Source: Tepidamorphus sp. (GTDB lineage Bacteria > Pseudomonadota > Alphaproteobacteria > Rhizobiales > Tepidamorphaceae). Taken from it: 64,000 nt of DNA. Below the pieces are notes generated by a model. That model saw nothing but the letters and a program-made list of their open reading frames with translations, ran no database searches and was not told the origin of the DNA. Made by a program: the position numbers and the translations under genes. The stretch is taken from NCBI GenBank assembly GCA_028280885.1, contig JANQKY010000119.1:1-64000 (forward strand), read 5' to 3'. Below, in pieces: positions 30,552 through 39,241 of the stretch; within the stretch, counting starts at the first letter, position 1; each line of letters starts with the position of its first letter.

Positions 30552-30788
30552 ATGCCGATGGATGCGCGCGAAATCGAGAGTTTGATCAAGAGCCACATTC
30601 CGGACGCGACGGTGACGATCCGCGATCTGGCCGGCGACGGCGACCACTATGCCGCGACCGTCATCTCGGAGCGCTTCCGCGGCAAGACGCGCGTCCAGCA
30701 GCACCAGATGGTCTACGAGGCGCTGCGCGGCGAAATGGGCGGCGCGCTGCACGCGCTGGCGTTGCAGACGAACGCGCCCGACACCTGA
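30552..30788 (+). CDS. BolA-family protein
   Basis: A 78-residue protein with the BolA fold: IKSHIPDATVTIRDLAGDGDHYAATVIS, the conserved FRGKTRVQQHQMVYEALRGEM stretch including the invariant His (iron-sulfur ligand with a Grx), and a terminal ALHALALQT helix. It is two genes upstream of the monothiol glutaredoxin gene; BolA-Grx pairs handle [2Fe-2S] clusters and iron status. An AAAGGG precedes the ATG. Confidence 0.9.
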   Translation: MPMDAREIESLIKSHIPDATVTIRDLAGDGDHYAATVISERFRGKTRVQQHQMVYEALRGEMGGALHALALQTNAPDT

Positions 30789-30834
30789 TATGTAAGTCGA
30801 CAGACCAGGGCCGCTTCAGATAGGAGCCAAAACG

Positions 30835-30972
30835 ATGCCTGTACTTGCCCTGATCCTGCTGGCGGTCGTAATAGCCCTGCTGATCGTCATGGATTTTCGG
30901 ATCCTGCGCACCATCTATCGCTTGATCAGAGGCAGCCGCAGCACCCCGACGTTAACGGAAAGGACGGACTGA
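30835..30972 (+). CDS. 45-residue single-pass membrane peptide
   Basis: A short gene fitted exactly between bolA and grxD: TAGGAG eight bases before ATG, then MPVLALILLAVVIALLIVMDF, one hydrophobic helix, and a strongly basic cytoplasmic tail (RILRTIYRLIRGSRS). The stop is one base before the grxD ATG, implying coupling. I do not recognise a family. The good SD, spacing and clear membrane topology argue that it is translated. Confidence 0.6.
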   Translation: MPVLALILLAVVIALLIVMDFRILRTIYRLIRGSRSTPTLTERTD

Positions 30973-30973
30973 A

Positions 30974-31315
30974 ATGACCACGGCGCACGACCGGATCGAA
31001 ACGGAAGTGAAAGACAACGACGTTCTGCTCTTCATGAAGGGAACGCCGACCTTTCCGCAATGCGGATTTTCCGGCCAGGTTGTTCAGATCCTCGACTACA
31101 TCGGCGTGCCCTACAAGGGCGTCAACGTTCTCGATGACGCCGAGATCCGCCAGGGCGTGAAGGATTACGCCAACTGGCCGACCATTCCGCAGCTCTATGT
31201 GAAGGGCGAATTCGTCGGCGGCTGCGATATCATCCGCGAGATGTTCCAGGCCGGCGAACTCCAGCAGATGTTCTCCGACAACGGCATCAAGACCGGCCAG
31301 CACACCGCAAGCTGA
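30974..31315 (+). CDS. grxD: Monothiol glutaredoxin (Grx4 family)
   Basis: A 113-residue monothiol glutaredoxin with the CGFS active site (FPQCGFSGQ), the TVP-like loop WPTIPQLYVKGEFVGG and the C-terminal GGCDIIREM motif that binds glutathione. Family members carry a bridging [2Fe-2S] cluster and work with BolA, whose gene is just upstream. Its start follows the stop of the small membrane peptide by one base. Confidence 0.93.
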   Translation: MTTAHDRIETEVKDNDVLLFMKGTPTFPQCGFSGQVVQILDYIGVPYKGVNVLDDAEIRQGVKDYANWPTIPQLYVKGEFVGGCDIIREMFQAGELQQMFSDNGIKTGQHTAS

Positions 31316-31348
31316 CCGGCTCCGGCCGCGCATCCGACACAGATACCA

Positions 31349-31365
31349 GCGGGGTCCGGCCCCGC
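31349..31365. terminator. GC hairpin between convergent grxD and TPR genes
   Basis: GCGGGG and CCCCGC form a 6-bp stem with a TCCGG loop. There is no T tract on either strand, so it would be a weak or factor-assisted terminator. Confidence 0.35.
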
Positions 31366-31369
31366 CCGC

Positions 31370-34300
31370 CTATGACGCGGTAGCGTCCGTGCCCGTGTCG
31401 GATGTCTCCTTGCCGGACAGCCCGCCGTAGCGCGACCGGTATTCCTCCAGGAAGGCGTCAAGCGTGTCGGCGGCGGCGACCCGCCCGATCAGTTCCCTGA
31501 ACTCGTCGGCCGTCTCGGGAAGCGGCATGGTGACGACGTCGAAGGCGCGGGCATCCGCGCTTTCCGCCATCTTGGCCAGGAACTTCACCCGCACCCGGTT
31601 GAGGCCGAGCGGGTCTTCGGCAAGCGCATAGGAAATCGCGCTGCGCAGGACCTGCAGGCGCTGATCGTCATTGAGCGCCGAGGTGCCGTCCCAGGTCTCA
31701 TCGAGCCCGTGCTCGAAGGATTCGCCGGCCGCCTGCCATTGCTCGCCGCGCCACAGAACGTCCGACATCACGCTGTTGATATTCGCCCCGTCCGCCGACA
31801 TCAAAAGGTCGCGGGCAAGCTCGATCCGACCCGTCTCGGCAAGCGCGCGTGCCTCGAGCACCAGGCGCTGTTCCGATAATTCGCGCGGCAGCACCGCCTG
31901 CCGGGTGCGCGACAGGATGACGATCGCCTCGCTCGGCTTGCGGTTCTTCAGGTAGATCCAGGCGAGTTTCGCGGCAACCTGCGCCCGCCCCGCCCCCTTC
32001 AGCCGATGATCGACCTGATGGCGCAGCAGCTTGGCGGCCTGGTCGAGAAGGTCCAGTTCGACGAGCCGGTCGGCGAGCACGCGGATGATCTGGTCGCCCT
32101 TGCGGCCGATCGGCGTCAATTCGCGGAAATCGTAGTAGAGCGCCAGGGCATCGACGGAGGACAGCTTGTTGGCCTCGCCGGACAGGAACAGCCGCTCGAA
32201 CTCGGCGTTCATGTCATCCTGCAGCGCCCGGGTGATCGGCGACCGCGAATCGGCGATCGTCGCCGACTTCATCACGTTGAAGGCGCGGAAATAGTCGCCC
32301 TGCTCGATATAGAGGTCGGCGAGCAGGCGCAGGCCCTGGAGCTCGATATCGTCACCGCGCCACGAGATGGCGAGCCGCTCGAGCCGCTCGATCATCTCCT
32401 GGCGTCCGCCGTCATCAAGCTCCGCGCGCAAGAGCTCGGCGCGGCGCAATTCCGCTTCGGCCGACAGCCGGCGATCATCGGAGGCGATCAGGCTGTCGAA
32501 TGCCAGGATGGCATCGCCGCGGCGGCCGAGCGCTGCCATCAGCCGGGCATTCAGAAGATCGCGCTCCGGATCCTCCGCCGGTCCGGCTTCGTTCAGTTCG
32601 GCGAGCCGGACGGAGGCGGTCGAGATATCGTTCGCCTCGATCGCGGCTTCGGCGGCGGCCAGCCGGAACTGCCGCTGCCGCCCCCTCATGTAGCTCGAGA
32701 TCGCCGGCTGCCCCTGTTCGAGCGCGTTGAGCGCGGCACGCCAGTGCCCGCGCTGCAATTCGGCAATACCCCGCCACAAGGCCACATCGGTGTTCTGTTC
32801 CAGGCCGAAGGAATTGAATTCGCGGATCGCCTCGTCCGGCCGCTGCATCATCACCATCGCGATGCCGCGCTGGGCGCGCGTGTCGGGCATCCGCATCGCG
32901 GCGGGATCCTCCAGTTCGACCAGCTTGAGCTGCGCCAGCGCCTCGGGACCGAGATCGGTCGCAAGCAGCGCGCGGGTAAGCTGCAGGCGTGCCCGGGTCT
33001 TCTCCGCCGCCCCCGCATTCGCGACCTTGCGCACATGCATCGCCAGCAGCCGGTAGACGGCACCGGGATCGAGCGCGGAATCATCGAACTGGTCGACAAA
33101 GCCGGGCCGGGCCGCGTCGGAGGCCGATATGGCGCCGGCGACATAGGCCCCGTGCACCTGCGACAGGGCAAGGCCCGCCTCGCGCGCGATGCGGACGAAG
33201 GACCCGTCGAAACGGACATCCAGATCATCGGCGACCGGATTGATGGCGATGCCGTGGATCGTCTGCGGGATCACGAAATCGACGAAGCGGTGCGGCTTGG
33301 GGACCGGCCGGTGCGGCCCAAGCGCGGTCACCACCATGATCTGCGAACCGGTCCGGGGATCGAGGATCTCGTGGATCGCGTCGCCTGTGGGAAAGGCGGC
33401 GACGACCTGAAGCTGCCCGTCCGATCCGATTTCCCGCACGAAACCGATCGGTTCGCCGCTTTCGAGGGACACATCGCCGATCGTGATGATCCAGGCCGTG
33501 TTGTCGCCATGCAGCGACGACAGCGTGGGTTTGATCAACCCGATGCGCAGGATGGTGACCGCCCCCGACCGCCAGGTATCGACCGTGCCGAATTCCGATC
33601 CGAGCGTCTCCGACAGCAACCGGATGTCGATGGCATGCGGCGATTCGAACACCGCCCACAGCGCGCCGGCCCGCTCGAACAGGGCCGCCGGCGTCGGCCG
33701 GTCGAATGGCAGCGTCAGCTTGACGACATCGCCGAAGCGCCGCGCCTCCGGCCGGATCGCCATCTCCGTCGCAGTGGTATCCGCGGTAACGTCCTCGGCG
33801 ACATCCTCTGCGGGCGTCGCGGCCGCGACGTCTGGATCAGGCGCAACCGCTTCGGCAACCGGTGGATCGGGGTCGGGGGCGGGCTCGGATACCGCCTCGG
33901 CGGGGGTCTCCGCGGGCGCGACCGCCTGCGCGATCGGGTCGGGCTGACTATCACGCGCGTCCGCCTCTACCGGCTCCGCCCCGCCTCTCTCGGCATCGCC
34001 CTGCTCCACCTCGGCGTCCGAACTGGCCGGATCGGCATGTCCGCCGGATGCCCTTGTCGCCGCCTGGCGGATCGAGCGCATGTCGCTGACGGTATCATGC
34101 AGCCCCGCCGCATCGGTCTCCACGCCCGGCGGCACCGAGACGTCGACGACATAGGTGTCTTCCTCGCGAAATCCCCGCACCGGCGCGGCCGGATCGACCG
34201 CCAGGACGATTTCCAGCCCGGTATCGCCGAGCCGTGACGAGATGCTCTCCACGTAGTCGGGCAGCCGCGACTTGATGCCCGACAGGTCGATCCGCGCCGG

Positions 34301-34960
34301 ACGGTCGAACAGGATCTGCGCCTGCTTGAGCGAGCGCTCGAGCGTCGCCTGCGGCGGCCTGTCCCAGACGAACACGAAGCGGGTGAAGGTCGGCAGGCTG
34401 GTCATCCGCAGCTCGATCGGCTTGGAGCGCAGGAATTCCTCGAGCATCTCCTGCTGCCGGCGCCGCTCCTCCGCCTCCTTGGCCCGCTGCGCCAGTTCGG
34501 CGACCACGTCGGCCGGCAGTCCCGGCGGCACGCCCACCCAGTCCATCGGCAACAGATCGATGAACAGCTTCTCGCCGGCCTCCATCGTGTTGACGGTGAC
34601 CGGCTGCTGCAGCGCCAGGCGCAGCGCGCCCCCGTCCGGATCGCGACGGGCGGCGGCGACGAATTTCGGGATCGTCGCGGCAAGCCGCTTCACGTCGGGC
34701 GCTTCGGCGCTGCCCAGCGACAGGATGACGACGCCGGTCGCCGTCGTCACGGTATAGTCGGGCAGGTCGTCCTCGAAGGTCAGGACGATGCGGCCGTGGC
34801 CATTGGCCTGGCGGGCATCGATCTTGGTCTCGGCCCGCAGCTCCGGCGGCGCCGTGAGGGCGAGGCCGATCGCGATACCGATCAGGGCGCGCCGCACCGG
34901 CCTGAGCAGCCGCTGCGCCGTCACGACCCGCCGCCGCGATCCGCCGGTCAATCTCATCAT
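31370..34960 (-). CDS. Large exported TPR-containing protein of the flagellar cluster
   Basis: A 1196-residue protein. After a basic N-terminus, LIGIAIGLALTAPPELRA looks like a signal peptide or anchor. Then come beta-rich segments (RIVLTFEDDLPDYTVTT; FTRFVFVWDRPP; VVKLTLPFDRP) reminiscent of AMIN-type domains, an acidic Ala/Pro/Glu-rich linker at about residues 300-410, and from about residue 640 a long helical TPR-like solenoid. It lies downstream of motE in the fliL-fliM-DUF6468-motE unit, suggesting a motor- or envelope-associated flagellar role. No function can be assigned. Start among 34957, 34960 and a TTG further upstream is uncertain. Confidence 0.7.
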   Translation of the reverse strand: MMRLTGGSRRRVVTAQRLLRPVRRALIGIAIGLALTAPPELRAETKIDARQANGHGRIVLTFEDDLPDYTVTTATGVVILSLGSAEAPDVKRLAATIPKFVAAARRDPDGGALRLALQQPVTVNTMEAGEKLFIDLLPMDWVGVPPGLPADVVAELAQRAKEAEERRRQQEMLEEFLRSKPIELRMTSLPTFTRFVFVWDRPPQATLERSLKQAQILFDRPARIDLSGIKSRLPDYVESISSRLGDTGLEIVLAVDPAAPVRGFREEDTYVVDVSVPPGVETDAAGLHDTVSDMRSIRQAATRASGGHADPASSDAEVEQGDAERGGAEPVEADARDSQPDPIAQAVAPAETPAEAVSEPAPDPDPPVAEAVAPDPDVAAATPAEDVAEDVTADTTATEMAIRPEARRFGDVVKLTLPFDRPTPAALFERAGALWAVFESPHAIDIRLLSETLGSEFGTVDTWRSGAVTILRIGLIKPTLSSLHGDNTAWIITIGDVSLESGEPIGFVREIGSDGQLQVVAAFPTGDAIHEILDPRTGSQIMVVTALGPHRPVPKPHRFVDFVIPQTIHGIAINPVADDLDVRFDGSFVRIAREAGLALSQVHGAYVAGAISASDAARPGFVDQFDDSALDPGAVYRLLAMHVRKVANAGAAEKTRARLQLTRALLATDLGPEALAQLKLVELEDPAAMRMPDTRAQRGIAMVMMQRPDEAIREFNSFGLEQNTDVALWRGIAELQRGHWRAALNALEQGQPAISSYMRGRQRQFRLAAAEAAIEANDISTASVRLAELNEAGPAEDPERDLLNARLMAALGRRGDAILAFDSLIASDDRRLSAEAELRRAELLRAELDDGGRQEMIERLERLAISWRGDDIELQGLRLLADLYIEQGDYFRAFNVMKSATIADSRSPITRALQDDMNAEFERLFLSGEANKLSSVDALALYYDFRELTPIGRKGDQIIRVLADRLVELDLLDQAAKLLRHQVDHRLKGAGRAQVAAKLAWIYLKNRKPSEAIVILSRTRQAVLPRELSEQRLVLEARALAETGRIELARDLLMSADGANINSVMSDVLWRGEQWQAAGESFEHGLDETWDGTSALNDDQRLQVLRSAISYALAEDPLGLNRVRVKFLAKMAESADARAFDVVTMPLPETADEFRELIGRVAAADTLDAFLEEYRSRYGGLSGKETSDTGTDATAS

Positions 34961-35101
34961 TCCCCCGCTCGGGCGCCCCAATCAGGCGCCCCCGATCAGG
35001 CACCGTTGCCGGACCGGCGCAAGCACCGGGCCGATCTCTCCGGGCGGAGTCTAGGGTCTGCGGGGTAAATGTCTGCTTAAGCGGACAAAACCGGGAACGG
35101 C

Positions 35102-35842
35102 CTAATTGGCCGGTTGCGTTCCGACGATCTGGGGCAACTCGCCGCCCTCGTCCTGCTGCATCAGCGGGTCGACAGGTTCGGCCGACAGGGCAACGGTCAG
35201 GCGCTGGGCGACGTCTGAGTCCATCTCGGCGAGCACGGCGGACATCTGGCGGGCCTTCATCAGGCTGGCGACCTTGACCACCACGGCAAGATCGAGATCG
35301 TTGAAGATGCGCGCGGCATCCTTCGGCTTCATCGCTTCATACATCGTCACGAGACCGGCAAAGCGCGCATCCTCCTTGGCGTGGCGCTCCTTCTCGGCGG
35401 CGGTCACGCGCTCCTCCAGCAGCTTCAACTCGGCGATCCGCTCCTCGACCCGCTGCTCGGCGGCCTTCAGCAGGTTTTCCCTGAGATCGAGTTCGGCACT
35501 GCGCGCCTCCAGGACCTTACGGCGTTCGGCCAGGCTTTCGAGGATCGCGTCGCGCGACGTCGTCTGCCCGCCGAGCACGCGCTCGATCATCGACGGGTTG
35601 CCGCCCTCCTCGCCGCCCTCCTCGCCGCCGTCTCCAGCCTCCGCGACCCCGGCCTCATCCTGCGCGCCCTCATCCTGCGCCGCCATCGCCTGATCGCCGG
35701 CCTCGTCATCAGCCTCCTGGGCAACGGCTACGCCGGCCCCGCCGAGGATCGGGCCGCGATCGAAGACGAGCCCGATCCCCTTCAGGGCCAACAGGGCACT
35801 GATCGCGACAATGACCAGCGGCAGCAGCCGGACATCCCTCAT
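35102..35842 (-). CDS. motE: MotE-family flagellar protein
   Basis: A 246-residue protein: an N-terminal membrane anchor (LLPLVIVAISALLALKGIGL), an acidic linker rich in Glu/Asp/Gly/Ala (about 45-80), a coiled coil (about 95-165, ERRKVLEARSAELDLRENLL), then an MgtE-N-like domain (YEAMKPKDAARIFNDLDL). In rhizobia MotE acts as a chaperone for the periplasmic motility protein MotC. The ATG overlaps the stop of the preceding DUF6468 gene (ATGA). Confidence 0.85.
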   Translation of the reverse strand: MRDVRLLPLVIVAISALLALKGIGLVFDRGPILGGAGVAVAQEADDEAGDQAMAAQDEGAQDEAGVAEAGDGGEEGGEEGGNPSMIERVLGGQTTSRDAILESLAERRKVLEARSAELDLRENLLKAAEQRVEERIAELKLLEERVTAAEKERHAKEDARFAGLVTMYEAMKPKDAARIFNDLDLAVVVKVASLMKARQMSAVLAEMDSDVAQRLTVALSAEPVDPLMQQDEGGELPQIVGTQPAN

Positions 35843-36459
35843 GCCGCCCGGCCCGGAACTTGCTGGCCCGGAACTTGCTGGCCCGGAACCTGCCGGCCCG
35901 GAACTTGGACGCCCATCTGAACACCGGGCTGGACGCCTGTCTGAACACCGGGCTGGACGGCTTGCTGCACCGGGTGCGGCGCGGCCTGGGCCACGGTCCG
36001 GGCAACCGCCTGAGGCGCGGCTTGCGGGGCAGTTCGGGGGGCAGCCGGCGCTGTCGCTTGCGGCTGAGCGACGGGCGCGGCCGGCTGCCTGCCGGCGGGC
36101 GCGGCCTCGCGCTCGACGAGACCACGGCCGCGTGCCAGTTCGGAAATGCGCGCCAGCCGGTTCAGCACCTTGCCGCCGGCATCCACCTGCTTCTCGATCG
36201 TGCGGCAGAACAGATCGGCCTGCCGCAGCTTGGTCGTCAGGTCGTGGTCGCATTCGGCCGCGCTCTGCCGCAGGCCCTCGATCGCCCGTTCGGCGATCTC
36301 GGTCGCCCTGACCAGTTCGACGATCGTCTCGCGCAGCGCCGATTCGTCGGCCCTCAGCCGCTTCAGCCGCTGGTTCAGCAGCACGCAATACCCGATCGTC
36401 ACGATCAGCAGTACGGCCACGAGGCCTTCAATCATCAATCCCATCATGGATCCGCTCAT
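35839..36459 (-). CDS. DUF6468 flagellar-cluster membrane protein
   Basis: A 206-residue protein: one N-terminal membrane helix (LMIEGLVAVLLIVTIGYCVLL), a helical region (ADESALRETIVELVRATEIAERAI ...) and a Pro/Gln/Ala/Val-rich C-terminal half ending in PGVQ/PGQQ-type repeats encoded by tandem DNA repeats. It overlaps fliM upstream and motE downstream by ATGA, so the three are translated together. The function is unknown; position implies the motor or its assembly. It starts at the ATG overlapping fliM; longer frames are shadows of fliM. Confidence 0.75.
   Translation of the reverse strand: MSGSMMGLMIEGLVAVLLIVTIGYCVLLNQRLKRLRADESALRETIVELVRATEIAERAIEGLRQSAAECDHDLTTKLRQADLFCRTIEKQVDAGGKVLNRLARISELARGRGLVEREAAPAGRQPAAPVAQPQATAPAAPRTAPQAAPQAVARTVAQAAPHPVQQAVQPGVQTGVQPGVQMGVQVPGRQVPGQQVPGQQVPGRAA
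35848..35965. repeat. Tandem coding repeats in the DUF6468 gene
   Basis: Short units of 15 and 12-24 bases are repeated: CCCGGAACTTGCTGG-type units encode the VPGQQ series, and CTGAACACCGGGCTGGACG-type units encode PGVQTG/PGVQ. They sit near the 3' end of the gene and should be prone to copy-number change. Confidence 0.65.
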
Positions 36460-37622
36460 GGTCCTTCCACCGCCATTTGTGCCGCCTGTTCGAAGGCCGC
36501 ATAGGTCATCTTCGGACGCCGCAGGCGGCTTGCCACGCGCACCGCGACCTTGTCGCCGGCCCGTCCCGCCTTGCCGTCCGTCAAAAGCGTGTCGCCGCAT
36601 CTCAGCAGCACCGGATCGTCCGGCCGCCGGTCGAAGACGATCGTGTCGCCGACCTTGAAGTCGAGCACCCGTTCGAGCGGCATCTCCTCCTCGAACAGAA
36701 CCGCGTTCAGTTCGACCGCCGAATTCCACACCTCGGTCGCCAGATGCCCCTCCCAGATCGGATCGCGGCCGAACTTCTCGCCCATGAACATCTGCAGGAG
36801 CAGGTCGCGGATCGGTTCGATCGTCGCATAGGGCAGCAGGATCTCGATCGTGCCGCCGCGATCCTCCATGTCGATGCGCAGCTTGACGACGATCGCCGCA
36901 TTGGCCGGCCGGGCGATCGCGGCAAAGCGCGGATTGGTCTCCAGCCGCTCGATGTTGAAATGCACCGGCGACAGCGGCGCGAAGGCCTGGTCGGCATCCT
37001 CCAGCACGACCTCGATCATGCGGCGGATCAGGTTCATCTCGATCGTCGTGTAGGGCCGCCCCTCGATGCGCAGTTGCATCGAGCTGCGGCCGCCGCCGAG
37101 CAGCACGTCGACCATCGAATAGATCAGGTTGGAACCGACGGTCACCAGCCCGTAATTGTCCCACTCCTCGGCCTTGAAGACCGACAGGATGGCCGGCAGC
37201 GGGATCGAGTTCAGATAGTCGCCGAAGCGCACCGAGGAGAGCGAATCGAGCGCCACCTCGACATTGTCGGAGGTGAAGTTGCGCAGGCTCGTCGTCATCA
37301 GCCGGACCAGCCGGTCGAAGACGATCTCCAGCATCGGCAGGCGTTCATAGGAGACGATCGTCGAATTGATGATCGAGCGGATGCCGCTCTTGTCGCCGCC
37401 ATTCAGCCCGTCGGCGTTGAAGCCAAGCAGGCTGTCGATCTCTTCCTGGTTCAGGACCCGCTCGGTCGAGGAGGCATCGGCGTCGGCCTCGTCCTCGTCC
37501 TCGTCGACCATCTGCGACCATTCGGACGCCATTTCATCGGCGTCCGGCGTCTCGCCCTCGCCCAGGTCGACGCCCCAGTCGGCAGCCAGCGCGTCCTGAT
37601 CGATGTCTTCTTCATCCCCCAT
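36456..37622 (-). CDS. fliM: Flagellar motor switch protein FliM
   Basis: A 388-residue cytoplasmic C-ring protein. LNQEEIDSLLGF is the N-terminal EIDSLL motif that binds CheY-P, here placed unusually far in (about residue 57) after an acidic extension (residues 1-55, rich in Asp/Glu). The middle CheC-like domain and the C-terminal SpoA domain (GDTIVFDRRPDDPVLLRCGD) follow. It lies 8 bases after fliL and overlaps the next gene. Confidence 0.93.
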   Translation of the reverse strand: MGDEEDIDQDALAADWGVDLGEGETPDADEMASEWSQMVDEDEDEADADASSTERVLNQEEIDSLLGFNADGLNGGDKSGIRSIINSTIVSYERLPMLEIVFDRLVRLMTTSLRNFTSDNVEVALDSLSSVRFGDYLNSIPLPAILSVFKAEEWDNYGLVTVGSNLIYSMVDVLLGGGRSSMQLRIEGRPYTTIEMNLIRRMIEVVLEDADQAFAPLSPVHFNIERLETNPRFAAIARPANAAIVVKLRIDMEDRGGTIEILLPYATIEPIRDLLLQMFMGEKFGRDPIWEGHLATEVWNSAVELNAVLFEEEMPLERVLDFKVGDTIVFDRRPDDPVLLRCGDTLLTDGKAGRAGDKVAVRVASRLRRPKMTYAAFEQAAQMAVEGP

Positions 37623-37630
37623 GGCGGCGC

Positions 37631-38134
37631 CTATTGCACGATGATTTCCTTGAAGACGACACTGTCGATCTCGGCTGGATGGATCGCCAGATTGACCCGG
37701 CGGACGAGTTCCTCCTTGAGCCGGTAGATGCCGGCCGATCCCTCAAGATCGCTGGCGCGCAGCTCGCGGAGATAGACCTGGAAGGCATCGAGCACGCGCG
37801 GCAGCACCTCCTCGACGGCGGCAAGCGTCTTCTTGTCGTGCATTTCCAGCGCGATCCGGGCGCGCAGATATTGCGGCCGCTGATCGATGGTGCTGAGATT
37901 GACCGTCATTTCCGGCAGGTCGAAGAAGATCGGCGGCGCCTGTTCGACGACCGCGGTCTCGGAATTGAACACGCCGAAGAAACTGGCCGCCCCGTAACCG
38001 CCCCCGCCCAGAACCAACAGGGCGACGGCGGCGATGATCATCAGCTTCAGCCGGCCGGGACGCTTGCCGGCCTTTTCGGCTGACGCTTCGGCATCGATAT
38101 TGTCGAAATCAGGCTGTGCGACGTCTGTCGGCAT
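37631..38134 (-). CDS. fliL: Flagellar basal body-associated protein FliL
   Basis: A 167-residue single-pass protein: cytoplasmic N-terminus, membrane helix LMIIAAVALLVLGGGGYGAA (about residues 30-50), and a periplasmic FliL domain with FFDLPEMTVNLST and the C-terminal VNLAIHPAEIDSVVFKEIIVQ. It surrounds the stator at the motor. It is first in the minus-strand unit leading to the TPR gene. Confidence 0.92.
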   Translation of the reverse strand: MPTDVAQPDFDNIDAEASAEKAGKRPGRLKLMIIAAVALLVLGGGGYGAASFFGVFNSETAVVEQAPPIFFDLPEMTVNLSTIDQRPQYLRARIALEMHDKKTLAAVEEVLPRVLDAFQVYLRELRASDLEGSAGIYRLKEELVRRVNLAIHPAEIDSVVFKEIIVQ

Positions 38135-38261
38135 GGGTGACGCGATCCGTTTCTTTAAGCGGAAGCATCGCGCCGAACCGCGCTCGACCGGCCCCCGCCC
38201 CGTGTCGTGATCGAGACTAGGAAGGCGATGGTTAACGAAAGGTTTCCACGCCCCTTAACCT

Positions 38262-38276
38262 GGGCAAAATTTGCCG
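38262..38276. promoter_or_regulatory. Palindrome upstream of flgF (candidate FlbD-type site 1)
   Basis: GGGCAAAATTTGCCG, centred about 95 bases before the -24 element of the flgF sigma-54 promoter. It belongs to a 15-base palindrome family also found before flgI and flgE. A weaker copy, CGGCGCGATTTGCCG, lies at 38292-38306. Confidence 0.65.
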
Positions 38277-38291
38277 GGCATTCCTGCCTGG

Positions 38292-38306
38292 CGGCGCGAT
38301 TTGCCG
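38292..38306. promoter_or_regulatory. Palindrome upstream of flgF (candidate site 2)
   Basis: CGGCGCGATTTGCCG, 30 bases (about three helical turns) downstream of site 1 and on the same face of the DNA, centred about 65 bases before the -24 element. The left half is imperfect. Confidence 0.5.
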
Positions 38307-38362
38307 GGCCCGATTGCTGCTGATTTATATGTAAATCTTTGTTTTTATTGGATTTCCCATTT

Positions 38363-38378
38363 TGGCACGCACCATGCT
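38363..38378 (+). promoter_or_regulatory. Sigma-54 promoter of flgF
   Basis: TGGCACGCACCATGCT matches the sigma-54 pattern: GG at -24 and GC at -12 with exactly ten bases between. It lies about 68 bases before the flgF start. The whole 311-base gap 38135-38445 otherwise holds the two palindromes and the unidentified fliL promoter. Confidence 0.85.
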
Positions 38379-38445
38379 TAAGGAAGGCTGAACGTGCTGC
38401 GGCACCGCGGTCGTTCGCTCGGGGGAGCAAGCACAAGGTGCAGAC

Positions 38446-39186
38446 ATGATGGACAATGCGATTCTCGTTGCCCTGTCGCGGCAGAGCGCTCTGCGTCGAC
38501 AGATGGATATCGTCGCCAACAATCTGGCGAACATGGAGACCGGAGGCTTCAAGGCCTCCAACGTCAAGTTCGAGGAGTATTTGATGCCCGTCGCCGAGGC
38601 CAGCGCCGCTGCGCCCGCCGACCGGGACATTTCCTTTGTCATGGACACGGCCACGATGGTCGACTTCTCGGAAGGGCCGATGCAGCGCACCGGCAATCCG
38701 CTCGATGTCGCCGTCGACGGGCCGGGCTGGTTCGTTATCGATACCGCCGAGGGCGAGCGCTACACCCGCAACGGGTCCTTCCACATCGACAATACCGGCC
38801 AGTTGGTAACCAATGCCGGCGATCCGGTGCTGGGCGACGGCGGAGCGATCCTGTTCAGCGAGGAGGACGGCGCCGTCACGATCGCCGCCGACGGCACGAT
38901 CTCCACCGAGGCCGGCGACAAGGGCCGCATCCGCGTGGTCGCCTTCGAGAGCGAAGCGGTTCTCTACAATTCAGGCGACAACCTGTTTAAGGCCGACGGC
39001 CAGCCCGAAGACGCCGAAGGCGCCGTCGTCCGCCAGGGCATGCTGGAAGGCTCGAATGTCCGGCCGATCGTCGAGATGACGCGGATGATCGAGGTGACGC
39101 GCGCCTATACCTCGCTGTCGTCGATGCTGGAGCGCATCAACGACCTGCGCACCGACGCTATCGGCGCGCTTGCCCGGGTCCAGTAG
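38446..39186 (+). CDS. flgF: Flagellar basal-body rod protein FlgF
   Basis: A 246-residue rod component. The N-terminal rod signature DIVANNLANMETGGFKA and the C-terminal block VEMTRMIEVTRAYTSLSSMLE frame a central hook-family domain (VAVDGPGWFVIDTAEGERYTRNG). It is first in flgF-flgG-flgA-flgH and is driven by the sigma-54 promoter upstream. Confidence 0.94.
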   Translation: MMDNAILVALSRQSALRRQMDIVANNLANMETGGFKASNVKFEEYLMPVAEASAAAPADRDISFVMDTATMVDFSEGPMQRTGNPLDVAVDGPGWFVIDTAEGERYTRNGSFHIDNTGQLVTNAGDPVLGDGGAILFSEEDGAVTIAADGTISTEAGDKGRIRVVAFESEAVLYNSGDNLFKADGQPEDAEGAVVRQGMLEGSNVRPIVEMTRMIEVTRAYTSLSSMLERINDLRTDAIGALARVQ

Positions 39187-39241
39187 CCAATTCGCGCAGC
39201 CAGGCAGGATGCCGCCGCGCAAGACTTGAAGGACGACACCG

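Noticed and set aside
28021..30552. 843-codon open frame antisense to purL
   Set aside because: It mirrors purL codon by codon; composition and lack of a start signal mark it as a shadow.
32006..34237. 743-codon frame opposite the large TPR gene
   Set aside because: Low-complexity Arg/Asp/Gly sequence; the minus frame has the signal peptide and TPR features.
35068..35093. Hairpin GTCTGC-TTAA-GCGGAC between motE and the TPR gene
   Set aside because: No T tract on the minus strand, where it would need to act, and both genes probably share a transcript; not called as a terminator.
38135..38340. Sigma-54 promoter for the fliL unit on the minus strand
   Set aside because: Candidate GC/CC pairs are one or two bases out of register; spacing is strict for this factor.
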